From assembly GCA_021791715.1 (NCBI GenBank), contig JAJYWB010000069.1, positions 1 to 34,717 of the forward strand: a stretch of 34,717 nucleotides of DNA. Direction: 5' to 3'. The notes under the pieces are model-generated. The model had not been told where the DNA came from. It ran no database searches and saw only the letters and a program-made list of their open reading frames with translations. This document shows, piece after piece, positions 14,822 to 21,811 of the stretch (positions are counted from its first letter, which is position 1; every line of letters begins with the position of its first letter). Made by a program: the position numbers and the translations under genes. This stretch comes from Planctomycetota bacterium (GTDB taxonomy: Bacteria; Planctomycetota; Planctomycetia; Isosphaerales; Isosphaeraceae).

Positions 14822-17800
14822 ATGAGATCGACGATGAACGGAAGCGACGAGTCGCGCAAACGGTTCGATAAGCCGCGGAGCGTCGCTTCGAGCATGGCGG
14901 GAGGATCGTCGGGAGCGGACGGTCCAATCCGTGCTCGCGAATTCGATCGATCTTTATTCTTCATCCTGCCGGCGCTCGTTTTGCTGCGAGGTATCGTCGT
15001 CCTTTGTATCCTTCCGCCGCTCGGCGCTTGGGATGAAGATCAACATATAGCTTATGTTGATCATATCAATCGAACCGGACGAGCGCCCGAACTCGGTCGC
15101 GCCGTGCTCGCGGATTCGCTCGTCGATCGAATCGTCGAACTTCCTCACGCTCGTCAACAGCTCATCCAGGTGGGGCGATTGGGAGCGATCGATTACCGTT
15201 CGTATTGGGAAAAACGCGAACGCGGCGATAAACCGAGCGAACGCAAGCCGGGAACGATCGAACTCTACGAGGCCCAGCACGGATCTTTCTATTATTTTCT
15301 CTCAGCCCCCTTATATCGTTTGGCCGGCGGCGCCGATTCGCTCAAGAACGCTGTCGGCTTGCTCAGATTCGTCGACGTGTTGCTGACCGCGGCGTCGATC
15401 GTCGTGATCGCCTGGGGGGTTAAAAGCGTTGTGCGAGACGGCCGCGTCGCCTCGTGGATCGCGATCGTCGCGGCGCTTCAGCCGATGTTTCTCCTAAACG
15501 GCGCCCGCGTGGCCAACGACGCGCTCGGTGTTTTCCTCGCGTCGATCGCGATCGTCCTTTGCCTTACGATTCCCCGCTCTCCCACTCTTGTTAGATGCTT
15601 ATTGATCGGAATATTTATGGGACTCGCGGTCCGCGCCAAGGCGATCCATTGGGCGCTGCTGCCGTTCGTTTCGTTCGCGTTTGTCGCCGCGATTTACCGT
15701 TCGCGGGCGGGCTTTAAAAGTACCCTGATTTGTGGATTCGTTCTCTCGGCCGCGATCGTCGCGACGACGGGGGACGAGGTCGCATCGAACCTGAGGCGTT
15801 TCGGCGGCCCGACGGCGATGCAAGAGGCGGTCGTCAATCGCGCGGCGGGGAGGGGAATCGGCGATCAGATCGCGACCGCGAGATCGATCGACTGGCTCAA
15901 GGTGATCGAAAATCATTGGTTTCGCGACAATCTTTTAATCGCGGGTTGGGAATATTATCAACCGGGACCGAGAATCAAGCGTATCTATGAATGGAGTTTG
16001 TTATTAGGGCTCGCGTGCCGGCTCGCGGCGATCGTCGCGAACGGCTCGGCGGCGGGTCGGCGAAGACGCGCCGAGAAACGCGGGCGCGATTCTTCAAGGA
16101 ACTCCGAGATCATGAGGAGCGACGAGACGCAGCCGATCGAATCCAACATAAATAAAGTAGCATGTAATCAATTTGACTCAAAGCTCGATCGCGGCGATAT
16201 CGGGGGGTCGATTCTCGTCTCGAAACACGTTCCGCTCGCGTGTTTTATTCTTGTTTTGAGCTATATGCTTGCGCTGGCGTATCATACGGTTCAATCGAAG
16301 CTCGCGTGGGGTCGATCGACGACGAACGTGTGGTACGGCGCCGCGGCGATCCCCTGGCTCCTTTTGCTCGTCGTTTCGGGCGCGGCGATCGGGGTCGGTT
16401 CGGCTCGACGATTCGCCGGGCTGATTTCGGCCGCGCTCGTCGCGACGTTCGCGGTCGCCGAATCGACGATCATCCTGGGCTGGATGTCGATCGGCTATTC
16501 GGCGGGAGCGCGCGGCGTCGAATCGTTCCGCCGACTCGCCGAACTTCAACCCGCATGGCTCGGCTTTCCGACATTCTGTTGTGCAATTTCATTAATTTTA
16601 ATCTTATACTCAGTTATGATATTGCGATTTCAATCGCCGTTCGAGCGGGATCGTTCCGGCGACGAATCGGATTCGAGCGATTCCAAAGCGAACCGCATCA
16701 ATATCTATTATAAACATATGAGATTTCGATTTCATTCGGCGGGTCGAGGTCGAGAACGAATCGACTCGCGCCGGGTCGAGCTCGGAGATTCGGCGAACCC
16801 CGGCGCGGCAAGCAACGTACAATCATACATAATAGCAACTGATTCCATGAACAGAGATCGCCGGGGCGATCGGGTTCGGCGCGATCGTTTCATTCTCGCA
16901 TTCGGAGCGTTCGCTTTTATGCTGATTCAAGCGATCGCGGGAGTTTGGTTGCGGGAGGATCCTCGCATCGCCGACCGTGAATTCGGCATAAAGCTTGAAC
17001 TTCTGCGCGCGAGGATCGCCGAGCGTCCGCGTTCACCGCTCGTCGTCGCGCTCGGCACGTCGCGGATGGCGACGGGGTTCGATCCCGCGGCGACGCCTCT
17101 TCGATCAGAGTCGAATTTCAACGATCGAGATCCTTTGTTTTTCAACGCGTCGCTCGTCGGATCGTGCCCCGAGGTGATGAACTTAACGCTCGCTCGCTTA
17201 CTTGCGCGTGGAATTCACCCCGAGATCGCGGTGATCGAGTTTTGGCCTCCCTTCTTCGGCTACGAACGAGGCGTGCGCGATTATCTCGATCAAACGAACC
17301 CCGGCGCGCTCACATATCGACAGGCTCGGACGACGGCGCGTCTATTGCGAAAACCCGAGCGCTTTATGAAGCTATGGTATCAGTATCAAGCTGTTCCCTT
17401 ATATTATAATCGATACTCCATTCTGGAGAGCGTTTGGCCGGGCTGGTTTCCGCCTCCCGATCGTCCCGAGCTTCGGTTGCGATCGATCGCGGCGACCGGG
17501 TGGTGGAAGCCGCACGATTCGGTCGATCCCGCCGAGGCGCGCCGGCTTACCGATCAGTACAAACTCAAATACGAAAAGGAGCTTAGTTCTTTATCGATCA
17601 AGCCCCAATCCGATCGCGCGTTGCGGGAGATAATCGCGCAATGTCGAAAGAATAAAATACGCCCCTTGATCGTCTATTTACCCGAGGGACGCGAATTTCA
17701 GGGTTGGTATTCGAGCGCTTCGCGGAGTGCGATCGAACGTTATCTCGACGATCTCGAAGCGACCGAACGCGTCGAAATCGTCGACGCGCGCGATTGGGCG

Positions 17801-17959
17801 GCCGACGAGACGTTTCTCGACGGCCATCACCTGCTTCCCCCCGGAGCTCGGATGTTTTCGCAACGTCTGATTGGAGAAATCGTTACGCCGATTCTCGCGG
17901 GCTCACCGATCCCCCGTCGCGGCGCCTTGGCGCGGCGCGATCGCGATCGACCCCGGTGA
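14822..17959 (+). CDS. Fusion of DUF2142-like polytopic membrane protein and AlgJ-like SGNH domain
   Basis: A single open frame of 1045 residues. Residues about 40-620 form a multi-pass membrane protein with an early acidic loop, LGAWDEDQHIAYVDHINRTG, and EAQHGSFYYFLSAPLYRL, like DUF2142 or related membrane glycosyltransferases that use lipid-linked sugars. Residues 620-680 are a charged, AT-rich linker. Residues 676-1045 start with their own hydrophobic segment and form an SGNH/AlgJ-like hydrolase or acyltransferase: ALGTSRM with S747, ASLVGSCPEVMN, AVIEFWPPFF, and DGHH with D1000 and H1002/H1003. ATG 16847 could begin a separate SGNH protein in the same frame, so this may be a recent fusion or two genes without a stop between them. 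With the adjacent MBOAT it forms a plausible transmembrane O-acylation module. Confidence 0.85.
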   Translation: MRSTMNGSDESRKRFDKPRSVASSMAGGSSGADGPIRAREFDRSLFFILPALVLLRGIVVLCILPPLGAWDEDQHIAYVDHINRTGRAPELGRAVLADSLVDRIVELPHARQQLIQVGRLGAIDYRSYWEKRERGDKPSERKPGTIELYEAQHGSFYYFLSAPLYRLAGGADSLKNAVGLLRFVDVLLTAASIVVIAWGVKSVVRDGRVASWIAIVAALQPMFLLNGARVANDALGVFLASIAIVLCLTIPRSPTLVRCLLIGIFMGLAVRAKAIHWALLPFVSFAFVAAIYRSRAGFKSTLICGFVLSAAIVATTGDEVASNLRRFGGPTAMQEAVVNRAAGRGIGDQIATARSIDWLKVIENHWFRDNLLIAGWEYYQPGPRIKRIYEWSLLLGLACRLAAIVANGSAAGRRRRAEKRGRDSSRNSEIMRSDETQPIESNINKVACNQFDSKLDRGDIGGSILVSKHVPLACFILVLSYMLALAYHTVQSKLAWGRSTTNVWYGAAAIPWLLLLVVSGAAIGVGSARRFAGLISAALVATFAVAESTIILGWMSIGYSAGARGVESFRRLAELQPAWLGFPTFCCAISLILILYSVMILRFQSPFERDRSGDESDSSDSKANRINIYYKHMRFRFHSAGRGRERIDSRRVELGDSANPGAASNVQSYIIATDSMNRDRRGDRVRRDRFILAFGAFAFMLIQAIAGVWLREDPRIADREFGIKLELLRARIAERPRSPLVVALGTSRMATGFDPAATPLRSESNFNDRDPLFFNASLVGSCPEVMNLTLARLLARGIHPEIAVIEFWPPFFGYERGVRDYLDQTNPGALTYRQARTTARLLRKPERFMKLWYQYQAVPLYYNRYSILESVWPGWFPPPDRPELRLRSIAATGWWKPHDSVDPAEARRLTDQYKLKYEKELSSLSIKPQSDRALREIIAQCRKNKIRPLIVYLPEGREFQGWYSSASRSAIERYLDDLEATERVEIVDARDWAADETFLDGHHLLPPGARMFSQRLIGEIVTPILAGSPIPRRGALARRDRDRPR

Positions 17960-18065
17960 ATCTTCGAACTCGAGACGATCGCACTGGAACGTTGAACAAC
18001 CCGTTCGATCGGCCACGCGAAGCGGTCTGAAATCAAACGGATCGTCGTCGAATCGTCGCCGCATG

Positions 18066-18086
18066 CGTGATCGAATTGAGATCACG
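18066..18086 (+). terminator. Hairpin downstream of the fusion gene
   Basis: A perfect 7-bp stem, CGTGATC and GATCACG, with a 7-base loop, lies about 107 bases after the fusion gene's stop and is followed by ACTGGTTTTCCC. The T-run is short, so it may be a weak intrinsic terminator or simply a palindrome in a GATC-rich genome. Confidence 0.3.
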
Positions 18087-18174
18087 ACTGGTTTTCCCGC
18101 GTCTCGCGCGATAATTTTATGAAGGCGATGTTCAAGGCGTCGGTTCGTGTACCAGGGGCGGAGGAAGCAACGCC

Positions 18175-18324
18175 ATGTCTCGAATGTTCCGCGGCCGAGC
18201 GTCGATCAAAGCTTCTGATCTTGTCGCTTTGTTTATCCTCAGCATGTTCGGCACGATGACGCTTTGCATCATCTTCGCACTGCTCCACGATTTTATGGAA
18301 CACTTCTTTCCGAGTTCGAGTTGA
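18175..18324 (+). CDS. 49-residue single-pass membrane peptide, unrecognised
   Basis: A short frame from ATG 18175 to TGA 18322-18324. GGAGGA at 18160-18165 lies nine bases before the start, one of the best ribosome-binding sites in the window. The peptide begins with a basic stretch (MSRMFRGRASIK), then a hydrophobic segment of about 22 residues (LVALFILSMFGTMTLCIIFALL, positions 17-38), and a short acidic/aromatic tail HDFMEHFFPSSS. This is the layout of a small inner-membrane protein with its N-terminus inside. It ends 31 bases before the exported VWA protein and may be cotranscribed with it. I recognise no family; it could be a lineage-specific peptide. Confidence 0.6.
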   Translation: MSRMFRGRASIKASDLVALFILSMFGTMTLCIIFALLHDFMEHFFPSSS

Positions 18325-18355
18325 TCGAACCGCGACGTATCGCGAGAAGCCATAC

Positions 18356-19330
18356 ATGAATCCGCCTCGATCGATTCCAACGACGTTTGCCGGAAGAATG
18401 CGAATCGTTCGCGCGATCGTCGCGCTCGCTTTGCCGTTCGCCCCATGCGCCTTCGTCCGAGCCTTCGACGATCGCCCCGCGGAGCGCCCCGACGCGACGC
18501 GCGAGGAAAAGACTCAAAAGCCTTCTCGAACCGAAAATGCCGAGCCTTCGAACAACAAAGCCGACGCTTCGAAAGTGAAAACCGCGAAGAACCGAGACGA
18601 ATCGTCGAACGAGATATCGAAGGATAAGAAACAAAATGAAACGACCGCGGATAAATCGGCCGCGGACGATTCGAAGGGGAAAACGATCGACGCGAAAGGA
18701 TCGGAACAAGCGAGAGCGCCTCGCCCCGCGCGGGTGATCAACCCTCGCGAGCGGAAACGATCGAAATTCCTCGCCCCACCTGGAACCGTCGGAGCTTACG
18801 ACGAGAAGACCGACTGGAATTCGATCCCGCCCTGGCTGCAAACTTCGTTCTTCGGCGTTCGAGCGAAAGGTAAAACGTTCATCTACGTCGTCGATTGCTC
18901 GGGAAGCATGGCCGAGGGGGACCGCATGACCCGCGCCAAAAGCGAATTGCGCAAAACGGTTAATACATTACGCTATCCACAACGTTTTCATGTGATTTTT
19001 TATAATGATAAACCGCTGACAATGCCGGGCGGAACGCCCCGCGTCGCCGACGCCCTTTCGAAGGACGAGCTGATCCGTTGGCTGAGGAACATCGACTCCG
19101 ACGGCGGCACCGACCCGCGCGAGGCGATGGCGATCGCGCTCGGTTTTCGCCCCGACGCGATCTTTCTTCTCTCCGACGGCGCGTTCCCCGAGCAAACCGT
19201 CGAGGCGATCGCCAAACTTAACAAGGTGAAAACGCCGATCCACTGCGTCGACCTCTCGGGAGGAGCGGGGGGGGACGATCTGGCGCGAATCGCCAAAGAA
19301 TCGGGAGGCGTGTATGTATTGAGGCCGTGA
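18356..19330 (+). CDS. Exported VWA (von Willebrand factor A) domain protein
   Basis: A 324-residue protein from ATG 18356; ATG 18398 (residue 15) is an alternative that gives a more compact signal peptide, MRIVRAIVALALPFAPCAFVRAF. After the signal comes a Lys/Glu/Asp/Ser-rich disordered region (about 39-125). Residues 174-324 form a VWA domain with a full MIDAS site: DCSGS (D180, S182, S184), T252 in GGTDP, and D274 in LLSDG. VWA domains bind partners through a divalent metal. Planctomycetes export many of these, generally of unknown role. It follows the small membrane peptide at 18175 and converges on the NagA gene with only 30 bases between stops. Confidence 0.88.
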   Translation: MNPPRSIPTTFAGRMRIVRAIVALALPFAPCAFVRAFDDRPAERPDATREEKTQKPSRTENAEPSNNKADASKVKTAKNRDESSNEISKDKKQNETTADKSAADDSKGKTIDAKGSEQARAPRPARVINPRERKRSKFLAPPGTVGAYDEKTDWNSIPPWLQTSFFGVRAKGKTFIYVVDCSGSMAEGDRMTRAKSELRKTVNTLRYPQRFHVIFYNDKPLTMPGGTPRVADALSKDELIRWLRNIDSDGGTDPREAMAIALGFRPDAIFLLSDGAFPEQTVEAIAKLNKVKTPIHCVDLSGGAGGDDLARIAKESGGVYVLRP

Positions 19331-19360
19331 TTGATCTAATTTATATTGTGTTTATTGATG

Positions 19361-20500
19361 TTATTTATCATCGATCGATCGTGATCGAACGACGCGATTC
19401 AATCGAGTCGAGGGGTCGAAGACGACTCGAAACCGGACGAGGTTCGCGGGCTCTCCGGGCTCGATTTTGGGCTCGGGTCGCCCCAGAAGACGTGCGGGAT
19501 TGATCGTCGTCGAGCGGATCGCGCGATCGATCGGAACGCCGACGACGCCCGTTAAAAATGCAAGCGCATCGAACTGATCACGACAAGAGCCCGCGAGATA
19601 CGGTGTTCCGGCGACGAGCACTTTACCGCTAGGAGTCACCTCCCACGCTCCGTAGACGCCGGGCGCCGTGCCCGCGAGCGGGCTCATATCGCTGATCGTG
19701 ATCGATCGGTCGTCCCCTTTGGCTCGCAGCAACACGCGCAACGTCGAAGCGTCGACATGATCGCCGTCGGCGATGAAAGAGGCATATAAGCGATCGTCCC
19801 CCGCCTGATTCCAGATCGGATTGGGGTGTCTGGGAAGAGTGGAAGCGATCCCGTTTCCCAGATGTGTGCTCAGTTTCGCTCCCGCGGACACGGCTCGATC
19901 GATCGTCGCAAGATCGGCGGCGGTATGCCCGATCGCGACGACGACCCCCGAGTTTGATAACCGTTTGATGAAATCGATCGCCCCTTCGCGTTCGGGCGCG
20001 AGCGTGACGATCGCGATCGCTCCCTCGGCGGCGTCTTGAAACCGCTCGAATTCCTCCCAAGTCGGGTCGCGCATCACTTCGGCGTCGTGCGCTCCTCGAT
20101 AACCATCCAAAGATGAAAGATAAGGCCCTTCCAGATGAATTCCTAAAACCGCCGCCGCGACGTCGGGGTGTTCTCGACACGCGCGAGCGATCGCTCGAAG
20201 CCCTGTTAGAGTCGCCGATTCGGTCGCCGAGATCAGCGTCGGGCAGATCCGCGCCTCGCCAAGTTTCACGTGCTCGCGGACGATCCACGCGACGCGTTCC
20301 GAGTCGATCGAAGGATCGGCGAACGAGAGCCCGTTGCGACCGTTCGTTTGCAAATCCCAAAAAGCGGGCGCCGCGAAATCCAGTTCGTCGATCGATCCGC
20401 GTACTTCGGCGGGCTCGACCGATTCGATCATTTCGTCGCGAATCGTCAACCTCGTCGGCTCGCCCGAAGACCACAACCTTATATTAAATGCAATTGACAT
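19361..20500 (-). CDS. nagA: N-acetylglucosamine-6-phosphate deacetylase-like amidohydrolase
   Basis: A 379-residue protein from ATG 20500. It follows the NagA plan: FWDLQTNGRNG (47-57) at the position of the family's DxQxNG motif, GIHLEGPYLS (120-129) with metal ligand E124, GHTAA (191-195) with H192, STHLGNGI (211-218) with H213, ADGDHVD (244-250), and ISDMSPLAG (269-277) with the catalytic aspartate D271. The enzyme would remove acetate from GlcNAc-6-phosphate, in amino-sugar recycling or cell-wall turnover. N at the THLFNAM-like position is displaced (HLGNGI), so a related substrate is possible. No nagB or sugar transporter is adjacent. It is transcribed from the 20.5-20.8 kb gap. Confidence 0.75.
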   Translation of the reverse strand: MSIAFNIRLWSSGEPTRLTIRDEMIESVEPAEVRGSIDELDFAAPAFWDLQTNGRNGLSFADPSIDSERVAWIVREHVKLGEARICPTLISATESATLTGLRAIARACREHPDVAAAVLGIHLEGPYLSSLDGYRGAHDAEVMRDPTWEEFERFQDAAEGAIAIVTLAPEREGAIDFIKRLSNSGVVVAIGHTAADLATIDRAVSAGAKLSTHLGNGIASTLPRHPNPIWNQAGDDRLYASFIADGDHVDASTLRVLLRAKGDDRSITISDMSPLAGTAPGVYGAWEVTPSGKVLVAGTPYLAGSCRDQFDALAFLTGVVGVPIDRAIRSTTINPARLLGRPEPKIEPGEPANLVRFRVVFDPSTRLNRVVRSRSIDDK

Positions 20501-20836
20501 AATTTACTCTTAATAAAACGCTTTTCGATCAGACTCGTCGATCGAATCGTTCATGATACAAGAATACGCCCGAGGAATCGATCTTCGCCCGGAGACGACT
20601 TGGAGCCTAACCAAAAAGAAATTCGCATATTCGGCGGGATTTCGGCGCGTACCCGATATCGGAATCGTCGATCAATCGAGAGGACGAACCTTCCGGCAAG
20701 CCGCATTATTATGTATATAATCTTTGACAGCGAAAACGACGTCCACGATTGTGATTCAGGAATTGAAGACGCGCCCGGATAATCCGTCGAACGTTCGGAA
20801 GACTTTTCTGATAACGACTCAAACTCGGTCAAACCC
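20501..20836. other. Gap between the nagA-like and pyrK-like genes
   Basis: No convincing gene. It must hold the promoter of the nagA-like gene, but no clear hexamer pair is visible. A short plus-strand frame at 20600-20782 exists but is largely made from the repeat remnant at 20678. The stretch near 20700-20730 is AT-rich. Confidence 0.4.
20678..20704 (+). repeat. Degenerate left end of the dispersed repeat
   Basis: About 22 of 27 bases match the left end at 34623-34649. The conserved blocks are CGAACCT, CCGG and AAGCCGC against GAGCCGC. It is followed by an AT-rich stretch, but not by the core sequence seen at 34.4 kb, so it looks like an old, decaying copy. Confidence 0.5.
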
Positions 20837-21739
20837 TTAATGCGATCCCAAAACCGCGTCCCAAGCGACCGCACGCGCGTCGAACACGGCGCCCTCGACG
20901 CACACGCGGCGGAGGTCGATCGAGCCTCCCGGCTGAACGATCGGCGCGACGCAGCTAAAACAGACGCCGAATCCACACGCCATATGATTCTCGAGTGAAA
21001 CATGACATGAGACGTTATAATTTAAGGTGATTCGCGCAACTTTGGCGAGCATCGCGGGAGGACCGCACGCGACGACGCGAACGGGTCGTTCGCCGCCCGC
21101 CAATCGTCGTTCAAGAAGATCGGTCGTGAAGCCGTGATGTCCCGCGGTGCCGTCGTCGGTCGCGATCTCGACTTCAACCCCGGCGTCCTCGAAATCGGCG
21201 ACCCCCGCGAGCAAATCGGCCGAACGAACCCCGTAAAGAAGAGTCGCCCGATCGCATATTTTTATTTGCTTATTTTGTTGCGATCGATCCGATCCGTAGG
21301 AAGATCGACCGAGCCAATTGCGAGCGAGCGCGAGGAACGGCGTTTGTCCGATTCCCCCCGCGACGAACACGACCGGCCCCTGGGGATCGGGCGGCGGGCC
21401 GAATCCGTTACCGAGAGGTCCCCATATGTTGAGATAATCACCCGTTCGTCGCCTCGCGAGCGCGGCGGTCCCTCGACCGACGACCTGATACACGACGTCG
21501 ATCGCGAACGGAGTTCCCGAGGAATCGCGCGCGACGTCGTAAAGCGCGAACGGCCGACCGAGGAGGGGATCGCTCCCCTCGCCGGGCCTGATCATCAAAA
21601 ATTGACCGGGAAGAATCCCCCGCGCCATGGCGGGATCGTCGAGCCGAACACGGTACGTATCGCGCGCGATCGAGGCGTTCTCGATCACCGCGACCGTGCG
21701 ATGCGAGACACAATCATTCGTAACGTTCCCCGACGTCAT
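20837..21739 (-). CDS. pyrK: Dihydroorotate dehydrogenase electron-transfer subunit-like flavoprotein (PyrK-like)
   Basis: A 300-residue protein from ATG 21739. The ferredoxin-reductase layout is clear: an N-terminal beta-barrel with FAD motif GRPFALYD (61-68), GPLGNGFGP, and the NAD(P)-binding FVAGGIGQTPFLALAR (125-140). The C-terminus has the PyrK-type 2Fe-2S site: C255, C260, C263 and C280 in the order CxxxxCxxC...C. PyrK passes electrons from dihydroorotate dehydrogenase type 1B to NAD. The partner pyrD is not in this window, so assignment as PyrK rather than another small oxidoreductase subunit rests on the Cys pattern. An AT-rich, basic insert at about 146-162 (SYGSDRSQQNKQIK) splits the NAD domain. 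It lies 72 bases downstream of the pseudouridine synthase and may share its transcript. Confidence 0.8.
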   Translation of the reverse strand: MTSGNVTNDCVSHRTVAVIENASIARDTYRVRLDDPAMARGILPGQFLMIRPGEGSDPLLGRPFALYDVARDSSGTPFAIDVVYQVVGRGTAALARRRTGDYLNIWGPLGNGFGPPPDPQGPVVFVAGGIGQTPFLALARNWLGRSSYGSDRSQQNKQIKICDRATLLYGVRSADLLAGVADFEDAGVEVEIATDDGTAGHHGFTTDLLERRLAGGERPVRVVACGPPAMLAKVARITLNYNVSCHVSLENHMACGFGVCFSCVAPIVQPGGSIDLRRVCVEGAVFDARAVAWDAVLGSH

Positions 21740-21811
21740 TCCATAATTACCTATTCAGATCCGGATTCAAGAAATCATCCGCCGCGTTCCCGCCGATCCC
21801 GAGATCGACGA

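Noticed and set aside
13939..14871. Out-of-frame plus-strand frame within the MBOAT gene
   Set aside because: It overlaps the conserved MBOAT membrane segments in another frame and is almost entirely Arg/Ser/Asp.
20600..20782. Short plus-strand gene in the gap before the PyrK-like stop
   Set aside because: A large part is the translated repeat remnant, and there is no ribosome-binding site or recognisable domain.
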